Assembly (NCBI GenBank): GCA_937901055.1
Contig: CALCGO010000557.1
Location: forward strand, 1-9,506
DNA from: an uncultured Rhodobacterales bacterium
GTDB lineage: Bacteria > Pseudomonadota > Alphaproteobacteria > Rhodobacterales > Rhodobacteraceae
Length of the DNA stretch: 9,506 nucleotides
Reading direction: 5' to 3'
Under the pieces are notes generated by a model. It saw nothing but the letters and a program-made list of their open reading frames with translations. It was not told where the DNA came from and made no database searches. Made by a program: the position numbers and the translations under genes. Shown here piece by piece: positions 1-7,347 of the stretch (position 1 is its first letter; each line of letters opens with the position of its first letter).

Positions 1-343
1 GAACATAAAGCATCACAGCCAAGCGGATGATCTCAGGGCTCGTTTTAAAGTACCTAAATGGGGAGTGTTTTGTCATACGGAGAGGCTACGAAACCGCCCT
101 GCATGGCTCAAGCTCGTTTTGTCTGAAAGTACCCCCGGGGATGGTGAAATTCAGTCAATTAATACCAGCCAATTGCATGGAATGCAGAAGATTTCATGAA
201 GTATTTTAGATAACCACCCTTGCCAAAGTAAATCAAATTAGCAGATGTATCCATAACTAAAACCGATGGAAAGCTTCCACCTATACAAAGGGAGAGCAAA
301 TGAATTAAAGTAACCCATAGGAAAAACTGAGGGAATACCGCCA
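1..343. other. Non-coding region upstream of the LysR-type regulator
   Basis: I find no convincing gene here. A 60-codon frame at 27-209 (+) and a 69-codon frame at 159-368 (-) both have compositions unlike real proteins and no recognisable motif. The part from about 190 to 330 is clearly more AT-rich than the genes around it, as expected for a promoter region. It carries a short dyad (267-279) that could be a LysR operator and a ribosome-binding site, GAGGG at 329-333, ten bases before the regulator's ATG. A loose TTGCCA at 220-225 could be a -35 element, but no good -10 follows at normal spacing. The left end may hold the downstream flank of a gene outside the window. Confidence 0.6.
267..279. 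promoter_or_regulatory. Candidate LysR-box (T-N11-A dyad) upstream of the regulator
   Basis: TGGAAAGCTTCCA is a perfect 5-bp inverted repeat (TGGAA/TTCCA) around a 3-base centre. Its outermost bases form the T-N11-A pattern typical of LysR-type operators. It lies 65-77 bases before the ATG of the LysR gene, a usual place for autoregulation. It shares the core T-N2-AAAGC-N-T-N2-A with the dyad at 4230-4244 in the divergent transporter/catabolic control region. Binding is inferred; short dyads also arise by chance. Confidence 0.35.
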
Positions 344-1273
344 ATGAACCTGCGTCAGCTAGAAGCATTCAGAGCGACCATCCGCTGTGGCTCCATCACC
401 GAAGCAGCCAAGATGATGCATATCTCTCAGCCCAGTGTTAGCAGGCTGATCGCTGATCTTGAGCAGTCAGCCGGGTTTCCCCTATTCCTACGTGTGGGGC
501 GCGGATTGACGCCCACAGTGGAAGGGCGGCATTTCTACGAAGGTGTAGAAGGCATGTTCATGGGCATTGATCGTCTGCAAGATTTGGCGAAATCCATTCG
601 AACATCACGGGGCGGTACAATCTCCATCGGGGCAATCCAATCCATCGCAACGATTGAGCTGCCCAAAGCGATCAGCCGTCTTTACCATGAGAACCCCGAT
701 ATCGAGTTTGCTGTACAAACGCGCAACACGCCCGCCATTCTAGATGCGGTTCAGATGCGCCAGCTTGATCTGGGAATTGTTGGGCGCGAGCCGGATTACG
801 CCGGAGTCGAAGTCTTGTTTAAAAAATCAGTTGCATATGTTTGCCTGGTGCCGGAAGAGCACCCTTTGGCAAGTGAATTCGGGCTTATCGATCTTGAAGA
901 CGTAGCCAAGACAGAGACCTTTGTCACCTTTGGTGCCAGCTACCCAGATTCAATGATGTCGATAGATCCTGAGCTTTCGGACACATTGCGTGCACGTTCA
1001 CGTCTTTCTGTTGCCAATATGCCTTTGGCCGGCGCTTTGGTGCGCGAAGCCTCTGTGCTAGCCATTGCCGATCCATTTTCAGCAGAACAGGCAGTGCGTA
1101 TGGGCGGCGTGGTGTTTCGACCAATCAAACAACAGCTTACCTATTTTGTCGCTGTCGTTGCCGCCCGTCGCGAGGAGCTGTCACGCGAGGCGTTGAAATT
1201 TGTCGACCTCTTTGGCCAGCAATTGCAACAGCGGGTGGATCACGTCGAAAAACTGAGCGCCGTGCTTAGTTAA
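344..1273 (+). CDS. LysR-type transcriptional regulator
   Basis: A 309-residue protein, the normal length for a LysR-family regulator. Residues 1-60 form the winged helix-turn-helix: the start MNLRQLEAFR, an alanine-rich helix, then the recognition helix around SQPSVSRLIADLE (28-40) and the wing ending in LTPTVEGRHF. Residues from about 92 onward match the periplasmic-binding-protein-like effector domain, including ISIGAIQSIA, the LDLGIVG strand and the VCLVPEEHPLA segment. The ATG at 344 has GAGGG ten bases upstream. It is the only regulator in the window and probably controls the TRAP and catabolic operons, with a small acid as co-inducer; this is inferred from proximity and shared operator-like dyads. 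Its stop overlaps the end of the large-permease gene by eight bases in tail-to-tail orientation, leaving no room for a separate terminator. Confidence 0.95.
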   Translation: MNLRQLEAFRATIRCGSITEAAKMMHISQPSVSRLIADLEQSAGFPLFLRVGRGLTPTVEGRHFYEGVEGMFMGIDRLQDLAKSIRTSRGGTISIGAIQSIATIELPKAISRLYHENPDIEFAVQTRNTPAILDAVQMRQLDLGIVGREPDYAGVEVLFKKSVAYVCLVPEEHPLASEFGLIDLEDVAKTETFVTFGASYPDSMMSIDPELSDTLRARSRLSVANMPLAGALVREASVLAIADPFSAEQAVRMGGVVFRPIKQQLTYFVAVVAARREELSREALKFVDLFGQQLQQRVDHVEKLSAVLS

Positions 1274-2534
1274 GCAGATTAGGCAACCATGTCGCAGCCT
1301 GTGGAAAAGCGATCATCAGCATGCCAAAAATGATCCCGACACCGACAAACACCGGCACTTCGCGGAACGCTTTCTCGGGGCTCTCTTTGGCGACACCTGC
1401 GGCGGTGTAGATGCCGACACAGACGGGCGGCGTGATCATCCCGATGCCGGCGAAGGCGACAAATACGATGTAAAGTTGTAGGATATCCAGACCCAGCGAC
1501 AAGGCCAGTGCGGCAAAGATCGGCACAGTGAGATAAAACACCGGCACAATCTCAACGAAAGTGCCAAGGATCAGGCAAATCACCGCAACAGCCAGCCAGA
1601 ATGCCATCGGCGTGCCACCCATTTCAGTGAAAAAGGCAATCAGCTTTTGCGGCGCCTGAGTATAGGTTAAAACAACGCTCAAGAAAGTGGCCATCGCGAT
1701 GATGGAAAAGATCACAGCAGTGATCCGCGCGGTCTGATGCAAAGCGTCTAAAAGCGCGCGAAACGTCAGCTCCCGGTAAATCAAAATACCGATCAGAATG
1801 GCCCAGATGCCCGCAACCGCGGCAGATTCAGAGGGCGTCAGCAATCCAGCATAGATGCCACCCAGAATAATAAATGGCGTGAATAATCCCGGTACGGCGG
1901 AGCGGAAGGCTGACAAACGCTCAGCGGCGGTCGCTTTCTCAGGATTGCGCAGATTGCGGCAGCGCCATGTGACAACGATGGACAAAAGAACCAGCAAAAC
2001 AATGCCCGGCACGAAACCCGCGGCAAATGTGCGCGACACTGGCACATCGGTCAGCGCGCTGAAAAGGATCGCTGCGTTAGACGGTGGGATCAGCGCTTCC
2101 AGAAACGCAGCAGAGGCTGCGAGCACGATTACAAAGGGTTTTGGATAGCCTTGTTCGACCATCTTTGGGATCATAATCGTACCTACCGCAGTAATCGCCG
2201 CCAGAATAGATCCGCAGAACGCTGCGAAAAAACCCATAGCAAGGATCATCGCCAAACCCAGGCCACCAGGCCAATGGCCAACCAATGTGGTGGCAAAATG
2301 AACCAGCCTTGCGGCGGCGCCACCTCGCAGCATGACCATGCCCGTGAAAATGAACAACGGCACTGCAATCAGCACATGTTTGGTCATCGATCCAAAGGAG
2401 ACCTGAATAAGTGTGGACCATGGAAGGTCCATGCCAAGTATCGCCACTGAAGCACTGCCCAGGCCAAAGACCATAAAGATCGGCACCGACAAAAGCAGCA
2501 AGAGCATAGAAAGTAACGTAGCAGCAGCGTTCAT
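1266..2534 (-). CDS. dctM: TRAP transporter large permease subunit, DctM family
   Basis: A 422-residue, very hydrophobic protein with about a dozen membrane segments, matching the usual size of the TRAP large permease (ion-transporter-like fold). Family signatures are visible: VPLFIFTG (58-65), the GFFAAFCGSILAAITAVGT segment (101-119), IPPSN (149-153) and ITPPV (367-371) near the C terminus. It should form the ion-coupled transport channel in the inner membrane and take ligand from the periplasmic binding protein encoded upstream in the operon. The start ATG at 2534 overlaps the stop of the small-permease gene by four bases (ATGA), the typical translational coupling of TRAP subunits. The 3' end overlaps the LysR gene by eight bases. 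The symbol is a family label only; specificity for C4-dicarboxylates is not implied. Confidence 0.95.
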   Translation of the reverse strand: MNAAATLLSMLLLLLSVPIFMVFGLGSASVAILGMDLPWSTLIQVSFGSMTKHVLIAVPLFIFTGMVMLRGGAAARLVHFATTLVGHWPGGLGLAMILAMGFFAAFCGSILAAITAVGTIMIPKMVEQGYPKPFVIVLAASAAFLEALIPPSNAAILFSALTDVPVSRTFAAGFVPGIVLLVLLSIVVTWRCRNLRNPEKATAAERLSAFRSAVPGLFTPFIILGGIYAGLLTPSESAAVAGIWAILIGILIYRELTFRALLDALHQTARITAVIFSIIAMATFLSVVLTYTQAPQKLIAFFTEMGGTPMAFWLAVAVICLILGTFVEIVPVFYLTVPIFAALALSLGLDILQLYIVFVAFAGIGMITPPVCVGIYTAAGVAKESPEKAFREVPVFVGVGIIFGMLMIAFPQAATWLPNLLN

Positions 2535-3049
2535 GATGCGGTTCCTTCACGGGTTGTCAGTTCACAGAGCGTCTCTAGCCACAACTCAAATGAAAAGAGC
2601 AAAAGAATGAAAAAACCAGTTGGAAACGCCAAATACATCCACCAGATCGGCAGTTCGATTTCCAGTTCCATGAGTTGGCCAAGACGACGGAACAAAGCTA
2701 CAGCCTCATTCCCCGCTTGCAGGAAAATCAATGACCCCAAAACCATCAGTGAATAGACAAACAACTTGAGCCACAGCGCCGCCTTGCCCTCCAAGAGAGT
2801 AGGCAGCAGGTCGACCTGAATATGCGATCCTGACCGCAGCAACGGCCCCAGTAGCGGAAAAACCATCCAAGGCACCAACGCCGGGGGCAATTCGATGAAC
2901 CAGTCGTACCCGGTGCCGCTTATATAGCGTGTCACTGCGCTTCCGGTCAGGGCCAGAACCATAATCGCCGCAAGGCTGGAAGATATCACAGCGGTGAGTT
3001 TTTCAAGCGCGCCGTTGAGGATACGCATTAACGACAAGATCGTTGTCAT
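2531..3049 (-). CDS. dctQ: TRAP transporter small permease subunit, DctQ family
   Basis: A 172-residue protein with four predicted membrane segments at about 18-43, 53-72, 90-113 and 133-158, the standard DctQ layout. The LRSGSHIQVDLL stretch (71-82) is the usual conserved motif after the second segment. It pairs with the large permease in the inner membrane and is needed for TRAP transport. The gene sits 69 bases after the binding-protein gene and overlaps the large-permease gene by four bases. No strong ribosome-binding site precedes the ATG at 3049; a GGGG lies about a dozen bases upstream. An alternative Met at residue 8 has no better site. The symbol is a family label. Confidence 0.92.
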   Translation of the reverse strand: MTTILSLMRILNGALEKLTAVISSSLAAIMVLALTGSAVTRYISGTGYDWFIELPPALVPWMVFPLLGPLLRSGSHIQVDLLPTLLEGKAALWLKLFVYSLMVLGSLIFLQAGNEAVALFRRLGQLMELEIELPIWWMYLAFPTGFFILLLFSFELWLETLCELTTREGTAS

Positions 3050-3062
3050 TAGAAAACAGCCC

Positions 3063-3096
3063 CGCAGGTGTTAGTGTGACGCCCACACAGACTGCG
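3063..3096 (-). other. Candidate intercistronic stem-loop between binding-protein and permease genes
   Basis: In the 69-base gap there are two nested perfect inverted repeats: outer CGCAG (3063-3067)/CTGCG (3092-3096) and inner GTGTG (3074-3078)/CACAC (3084-3088) around a five-base loop. Read as minus-strand RNA this folds into a two-part hairpin with an internal loop. There is no run of U after it, so it is not a classical intrinsic terminator. A plausible role, seen in other binding-protein transporter operons, is to stabilise the upstream mRNA so that more binding protein than permease is made. This is inference; the stems are short. Confidence 0.35.
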
Positions 3097-3118
3097 CAGG
3101 CGTTCGCTTTCATTCATC

Positions 3119-4141
3119 TCAGTTGGCGGCGAAAGCAGAAGCTGCTGAGATAACATCTGCATCAACTGTGTCTGCAATGACTGGTATCACTTTGTCGCTC
3201 ATCAACGTGTTGAATTCGGCCAGCGCGTCGCCTTCGAGTTTGGTGACGATCCCACCACGTTCTTGAAATTCTGTCAGCGTTTCCTCGCCTGTCTTCAGGA
3301 TCTCGTCAGTCGATATTTGGCCGACCTCTTGGCCCACGTTGATCAGCAATTGCTGCAAGTCCTGAGGGAGCCCGTTGAACCATGTCTTGTTCGCCATGAT
3401 GTAGGCATCCGCGTAGTATTGGTATGGCTTTTGACCATGAGTAAGGTATTCCCACCAGCTGAACGCGCGGATGGAACCTGGAGGGCTGTTGATCGTGTCG
3501 ATCATACCGGTTTGAAGACCAGAATAGACCTCCCCCGTCGGCATGGACACCGTGTTGGCGCCAAGTGCCTCCCACATCGGCCGCTCTGCCCCGATCAAGG
3601 CCCGAGCCTTTAAGCCTGACATCGACTTCACGCCATTCAATTCCTGTGTTGAGAAGGTCATCACAGGACCAACGGGGTCATACATCAACAGTACAGAGTC
3701 TGATTTTTTTGTAATGTCATCCCAAACGGCCTTGCCAGTTGGATCGTCCTGAAAGAATGCGCGCTGTTCGCCATAGCTGTCGAACATACCGGTGATCGAA
3801 ACCACGTTAAAATTCTTGTTGATCGGCGGAAACGACACCACCCCGACGATACCGCCCATCTCAATGGCTCCAGAGGTAACCGCGCCAAGTTGCTCGCGGA
3901 CGCCAAAAAGCTGACCGGACGGAAAATAGTCGATACGAAGCCGCCCATCGGCGCGTTTGTTAACCTCGTCAGCGAACATCTTGGCGTGAATTGCACTATG
4001 GTGTGTTGGTCCCCAGTGCACCGACAGTCGCGCAGTATATTCCTGTGCGCTGACGGCGCCCGTGAGTATCAGTGAAATTGCGCCCACAGCAACCACCGCA
4101 CAGCTAACTTTGAGCCTCTGAGTTGATTCTCGAAATGTCAT
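3119..4141 (-). CDS. dctP: TRAP transporter solute-binding subunit, DctP family
   Basis: A 340-residue secreted binding protein. I place the start at the ATG at 4139-4141, giving MTFRESTQRLK, because GGGAG lies six bases upstream and a clean signal peptide follows: basic start, hydrophobic core (about 12-30), cleavage after VSA at residue 32. Starting at 4198 would add 19 residues in front of the signal peptide. Family marks are the SVHWGPTHHSA start of the mature protein, SGLKARALIG with the conserved Arg at 180 that normally pairs with the ligand carboxylate, and PTGEVYSGLQTGMID (201-215). It should bind a carboxylate-bearing ligand in the periplasm and deliver it to the permease. It is the first gene of the leftward operon and is divergent from the hydroxy-acid oxidase gene, suggesting that it imports that pathway's substrate. 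The ligand is unknown; the symbol is a family label. Confidence 0.93.
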   Translation of the reverse strand: MTFRESTQRLKVSCAVVAVGAISLILTGAVSAQEYTARLSVHWGPTHHSAIHAKMFADEVNKRADGRLRIDYFPSGQLFGVREQLGAVTSGAIEMGGIVGVVSFPPINKNFNVVSITGMFDSYGEQRAFFQDDPTGKAVWDDITKKSDSVLLMYDPVGPVMTFSTQELNGVKSMSGLKARALIGAERPMWEALGANTVSMPTGEVYSGLQTGMIDTINSPPGSIRAFSWWEYLTHGQKPYQYYADAYIMANKTWFNGLPQDLQQLLINVGQEVGQISTDEILKTGEETLTEFQERGGIVTKLEGDALAEFNTLMSDKVIPVIADTVDADVISAASAFAAN

Positions 4142-4229
4142 CGGGTTCTCCCAAACGATGCGCGCCCAACGTTCCTGTTGCAAAGCGTTCAAGCGCAATA
4201 TGTGAGGCGACGGTAAAGCCTCGTCTAAT

Positions 4230-4244
4230 GTTTAAAGCATAAAC
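4230..4244. promoter_or_regulatory. Candidate LysR-box dyad GTTTA-N5-TAAAC
   Basis: GTTTAAAGCATAAAC is a perfect 5-bp inverted repeat with a 5-base centre. It contains a symmetric T-N11-A pair (T4231, A4243), the classic LysR-type operator pattern. It lies about 90 bases upstream of the binding-protein start and shares the AAAGC-N-T core with the dyad before the LysR gene. Function is inferred. Confidence 0.4.
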
Positions 4245-4258
4245 TTTAGTCCGAGTTC

Positions 4259-4289
4259 TTGACTAATCGAAAAAGCGAGGCGACATATT
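4259..4289 (+). promoter_or_regulatory. Possible promoter for the catabolic operon
   Basis: TTGACT (4259-4264) matches a sigma-70 -35 element at five of six bases. CATATT (4284-4289) matches a -10 at four of six, with a long 19-base spacer. The dyad at 4287-4305 overlaps the end of the -10 and the expected transcript start, where an operator would act. The 5' leader would be about 120 bases. Weak assignment, because alphaproteobacterial promoters are poorly predicted by eye. Confidence 0.3.
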
Positions 4290-4305
4290 CATTGGACGTA
4301 TGAAT
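4287..4305. promoter_or_regulatory. Inverted repeat ATTCAT-N7-ATGAAT
   Basis: A perfect 6-bp inverted repeat (4287-4292 and 4300-4305) with a 7-base centre, overlapping the possible -10/start of the rightward operon. It does not have the symmetric T-N11-A pattern, so it may serve another regulator or be a secondary site. One of the GACGTATG direct repeats runs through it. Confidence 0.35.
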
Positions 4306-4318
4306 GCGAAAAGGAATA

Positions 4319-4361
4319 GCCCTGACGTATGGGTTAGAGAGATTATTCGATTGGTCAGGGC
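4319..4361. repeat. Long-spaced 8-bp inverted repeat GCCCTGAC...GTCAGGGC
   Basis: GCCCTGAC (4319-4326) and GTCAGGGC (4354-4361) are exact reverse complements separated by 27 bases. They lie in the predicted 5' leader of the catabolic operon, 56-98 bases before the first ATG. They could be two half-sites for a dimer of dimers or the stem of a leader-RNA hairpin with a 27-base loop. An exact 8-bp match at this distance is uncommon by chance but not decisive. Confidence 0.4.
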
Positions 4362-4416
4362 AACCAAATTCTTTTAAACTGAGAGAAATCAGACATAATT
4401 AAAGGCATTCGCCCGT

Positions 4417-5613
4417 ATGATGCAGCGCAGTAGCAGAATTTTTTCGAACGAAGACGCGAGACGGCTGGCTGACCGGCGGCTGCCCCGGCTTGTCTTTGAT
4501 TTTGTCGAAGGGGCTTCTGGGCGCGAAGTCGGCACGGCGCGCAATGTCTCTCAGTTCGATAATGTCATGCTGCAACCCCGTGTGATGACAGATGTCGCAC
4601 AGTCTTCTCTAGCCACGACTTTTATGGGGCAATCCTACAAAGTGCCATTTGGAATCGCCCCTATGGGCATGTGCAATCTTGTGCATCCGATGGCCGACGC
4701 GTCGATTGCAAGTGCCTCAAAGGCCATGGATTTCCCCATGTGCCTGTCCTCCGCCGCCTCCACCTCAATTGAAGATATGGCGCGCATGGCGGGACTGCAT
4801 GCTTGGTTCCAGCTCTATTTTGGCGGTTCTCAAGAGGCATCTTTTGCCATGGTCGAACGTGCCCAAATTGCCGGATATGAAACGCTGATCTTGACGGTGG
4901 ATGTGCCGCAGGTTTCTCGCAGGGTGCGCGATCTGCGCAATGGCTTCACGGTTCCCTTTGCCATGACGCCCCGCGCATTCTGGGACTTCGCCACCCACCC
5001 AAGCTGGTCTCTCAGCACGCTGGCTGCAGGCGCGCCGCGCCCGATGAACTTTACCGATAGTAAAGGCAGCAACACCTTTGATCGCGGGGCAAGCCGGTCT
5101 GGTGCAGACTGGGCGTTTCTGGAGCGGTTGCGGGGCAAATGGCCGGGCAAGCTGATTGTCAAAGGTGTGACATCTGCGGCGGATGCACTCCGCATCCGCA
5201 GTTTGGGGGCCGACGCAATCTATGTCTCGAACCATGGCGGGCGGCAGTTGGACAGCGTTCCCCCCGCGATCCGGCTTTTGCCACTGATCCGTGCCGCTGT
5301 TGGTCCCGAATTCCCGCTGTTGTTCGACAGTGGCATTCGCAATGGTGAAGACATCATCAAGGCGCTCGCCCTTGGTGCTGATTTTGTGATGATTGGGCGC
5401 CCTGCCCTCTTTGCTTTGGGGGCCGAAGGCGCGGCCGGTCTGAACGCGCTTCTGAGCTGCTTTGCGACAGATATCAGTGTTGTAATGGCGCAATTGGGCA
5501 TCACTTCGATTGACCAGCTTGGACCCAATGTCATTTTCCAAGACGCGAGTCACGCGCACGTTGATGCGGAAACGAAAACACAGGCGGCCTTGCGGCTCGC
5601 CGCCAAAACCTGA
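4417..5613 (+). CDS. FMN-dependent alpha-hydroxy-acid oxidase/dehydrogenase
   Basis: A 398-residue protein of the glycolate oxidase / L-lactate dehydrogenase (LldD) / mandelate dehydrogenase family, covering the whole TIM-barrel fold. Expected active-site residues are visible: FQLY with Tyr134, TVDVP with Asp162, LIVKG with Lys249, and SNHGGRQLD with catalytic His273 and Arg276. The FMN phosphate-binding segment DSGIRNG and GADFVMIGRP follow. It should oxidise an L-2-hydroxy acid to the 2-oxo acid, giving electrons to oxygen or the respiratory chain. One position differs from classical members: the substrate-carboxylate Tyr (Tyr24 in spinach glycolate oxidase) aligns with Phe29 in VFDFVEGAS. 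The start may be ATG 4417 or the adjacent ATG 4420; AAAGG lies at 4401-4405. It is the first gene of the rightward operon, 15 bases before the ThDP-enzyme gene, whose substrate its product could supply. The exact hydroxy acid is unknown. Confidence 0.94.
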   Translation: MMQRSSRIFSNEDARRLADRRLPRLVFDFVEGASGREVGTARNVSQFDNVMLQPRVMTDVAQSSLATTFMGQSYKVPFGIAPMGMCNLVHPMADASIASASKAMDFPMCLSSAASTSIEDMARMAGLHAWFQLYFGGSQEASFAMVERAQIAGYETLILTVDVPQVSRRVRDLRNGFTVPFAMTPRAFWDFATHPSWSLSTLAAGAPRPMNFTDSKGSNTFDRGASRSGADWAFLERLRGKWPGKLIVKGVTSAADALRIRSLGADAIYVSNHGGRQLDSVPPAIRLLPLIRAAVGPEFPLLFDSGIRNGEDIIKALALGADFVMIGRPALFALGAEGAAGLNALLSCFATDISVVMAQLGITSIDQLGPNVIFQDASHAHVDAETKTQAALRLAAKT

Positions 5614-5628
5614 AGTAGGACATATCCA

Positions 5629-7347
5629 ATGACGGATTCCAAAATGATCAGAGGCGGCGCTTTGCTGGCCCGCGCCCTCAAAGAAAAAGGGGTGGACCAT
5701 GTGTTCACGCTAGCCGGTGGCTTTTGCAATCCTGCGCTTGAAGGATTCATGGAATGTCAGATGCCGGTCATCAACACCCCTCATGAACAGATCGCAGGGC
5801 ATTTGGCGGATGGTCACGCCCGCATCACCCGCAAACCCGTCGTTTGCCTTGTCGGCCCCGAAGGCTTTGCTAACGCCGTGCCCGCGATGCTGGAGGCAGG
5901 CGGCGAACGCAGCCCGGTCATTTTTGTCACCGGATCATCAACGCTCAAACGTCAGGGTGCGGGCGGTTTCAAAGAGATCGACGATGTCGCCATTGCGGCC
6001 CCCTTGGTCAAGTATTCCGCCCAGATCACCGATGGCGAACGGATCAGCGAGTTTGTAAACCGCGCATGGACCGCCGCAACAACCGGCTACCCCGGCCCTG
6101 TCCATATCTCATTGCCGGTGGACATCATGTTCTCATCCTTCGCGCCCGATGCGGGACTGGACGAGCGCCCGTTCAACCGCACGGATCGCACTGCCCCGCG
6201 TGCATGGCCTGACCCTACCGCCTTAGGCGTAGTTTTGGAGAAGGTGAAAAACGCAAAGCGTCCCGTTATCATCGGTGGTCATGGCGTCTGGTGGTCCAAG
6301 TCCGAGGAGAAGCTGGAACAGGTCGGTAAAGCCCTGCGCTTACCGATTTTCAACGTTCCTTATCATTCCAAACTGCTTGGCGAAGAATGTGAGGCCTATA
6401 TGGGCCTTGCAGATTTTCACCAGTATCACCCGTCGAAACCCGCCATTCACGAGGCTGATTTGGTCCTGATGATCGGGGCGCGTCTGGACAATCAAATGAA
6501 CTTTGGCAATCCGCCGTTTTTCACGGAGGATCAAACACTGGTCTGCATCAACGGCAGTCACGAAGAATTAGAATACAATCAAGCTGCCGACGAGGTGCTG
6601 CTCTGCGATCCCGGCGCCTTCCTTGAGGCCTTGAGCGGCGTGGGCAAAATGTGGCCCGAATGGTTTGATCTGCAACGGACCCGCCGAGCTGCTTGGGTGG
6701 ATGAATGGTACGCCCATATCGAAGCCGAGAGTGCCAAGCCCGGCAAGATGCACCCTCTGCAACTGTCACTGGACGTGCAGGAGCAAATGGGCGAAAACGA
6801 CTGGCTGATCTTTGACGGCGGCAACACCCATTTCTGGTCAGAGATTGCGGTGAACATGGCCGGATGGCGCGGGCAGAAACTGGGCGGGATCATGCACCCC
6901 GGCAATTACTCTTTGCTTGGGGTTGGAGTGTCCTTTGGCGTCTCTGCCAAGGCGCTGCATCCAAATCGCAATGTGGTAGTGATCTCCGGCGATGGCGCGT
7001 TTCTGTCTGGCGGCCTGTCGATTGAATCCGCCTTTCAGGACAATCTGCCCATCACCATCGTGATCGACAACAATGGCGGTCTGGACTGTATCTCGCAGCA
7101 ACAAGAACGCCTGTTTGCGAACGGCAAACACTTTGCCACCGATTTCCGCGATATTCCGTTCCACGCGATGTGCGAAGGTCTAGGTGGGCATGGTGAATTG
7201 GTGGAAACACGCGACCAACTTGCCCCCGCCTTGCAACGGGCGATGGCCAGCGGCAAAACTGCCATTGTGAATGTCAAATGTCGCGGTGTGATTAGCCCGA
7301 TTGTGGCCGCAACATCAGATAAACGGGACAAGGCTTCGATTGAATAA
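5629..7347 (+). CDS. ThDP-dependent decarboxylase/lyase, acetolactate synthase-like family
   Basis: A 572-residue enzyme with the three-domain architecture of acetolactate synthase and benzoylformate decarboxylase relatives. The N-terminal PYR domain carries the cofactor-activating Glu53 in PHEQIAGHLADGHAR. A central domain follows with IIGGHGVWWS. The C-terminal PP domain has the Mg-ThDP motif, GDG at 454-456 through to NN at 481-482. Glu53 argues against glyoxylate carboligase, which lacks this Glu. It should decarboxylate or cleave a 2-oxo acid, or join two aldehyde units. Right after a hydroxy-acid oxidase, a 2-oxo acid decarboxylase role is the simplest reading. The ATG at 5629 has AGGA eight bases upstream. 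Its TAA overlaps the next gene's ATG by one base, so translation is probably coupled. The substrate and whether it ligates or decarboxylates cannot be told here. Confidence 0.9.
   Translation: MTDSKMIRGGALLARALKEKGVDHVFTLAGGFCNPALEGFMECQMPVINTPHEQIAGHLADGHARITRKPVVCLVGPEGFANAVPAMLEAGGERSPVIFVTGSSTLKRQGAGGFKEIDDVAIAAPLVKYSAQITDGERISEFVNRAWTAATTGYPGPVHISLPVDIMFSSFAPDAGLDERPFNRTDRTAPRAWPDPTALGVVLEKVKNAKRPVIIGGHGVWWSKSEEKLEQVGKALRLPIFNVPYHSKLLGEECEAYMGLADFHQYHPSKPAIHEADLVLMIGARLDNQMNFGNPPFFTEDQTLVCINGSHEELEYNQAADEVLLCDPGAFLEALSGVGKMWPEWFDLQRTRRAAWVDEWYAHIEAESAKPGKMHPLQLSLDVQEQMGENDWLIFDGGNTHFWSEIAVNMAGWRGQKLGGIMHPGNYSLLGVGVSFGVSAKALHPNRNVVVISGDGAFLSGGLSIESAFQDNLPITIVIDNNGGLDCISQQQERLFANGKHFATDFRDIPFHAMCEGLGGHGELVETRDQLAPALQRAMASGKTAIVNVKCRGVISPIVAATSDKRDKASIE

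Larger units (their letters stand above)
4142..4416. promoter_or_regulatory. Divergent control region between TRAP and catabolic operons
   Basis: 275 bases with no gene, AT-richer than the flanks, holding the promoters of both operons. It is crowded with repeats: dyads at 4230-4244 and 4287-4305, a long-spaced perfect 8-bp inverted repeat (4319-4326 with 4354-4361), and direct repeats of GACGTATG at 4295-4302 and 4324-4331, 29 bases apart. ATTCATTGG at 4287-4295 also resembles ATTCGATTGG at 4345-4354. This density suggests at least one regulator bound at several sites, most simply the LysR protein encoded in the window. I could not identify a clear leftward -35/-10 pair. Confidence 0.7.

Noticed and set aside
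27..209. Small open frame of 60 codons at the left edge
   Set aside because: It has no ribosome-binding site, no family resemblance and an unusual composition. The region looks like non-coding leader DNA.
4142..4198. Longer start for the TRAP binding protein
   Set aside because: The extra 19 residues would precede a normal signal peptide, while the ATG at 4141 has a well-placed GGGAG.
4765..5700. A 311-codon open frame on the minus strand, antisense to the hydroxy-acid oxidase
   Set aside because: It has no recognisable domain and its composition is rich in Arg, Gln and Pro, as expected for the complement of a GC-rich gene. The plus-strand gene carries all the family motifs.
5629..7347. Glyoxylate carboligase or sulfopyruvate decarboxylase for the ThDP enzyme
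   Set aside because: Glyoxylate carboligase lacks the activating Glu, which is present here as Glu53. Sulfopyruvate decarboxylase is normally made of two small subunits, not one 572-residue chain.
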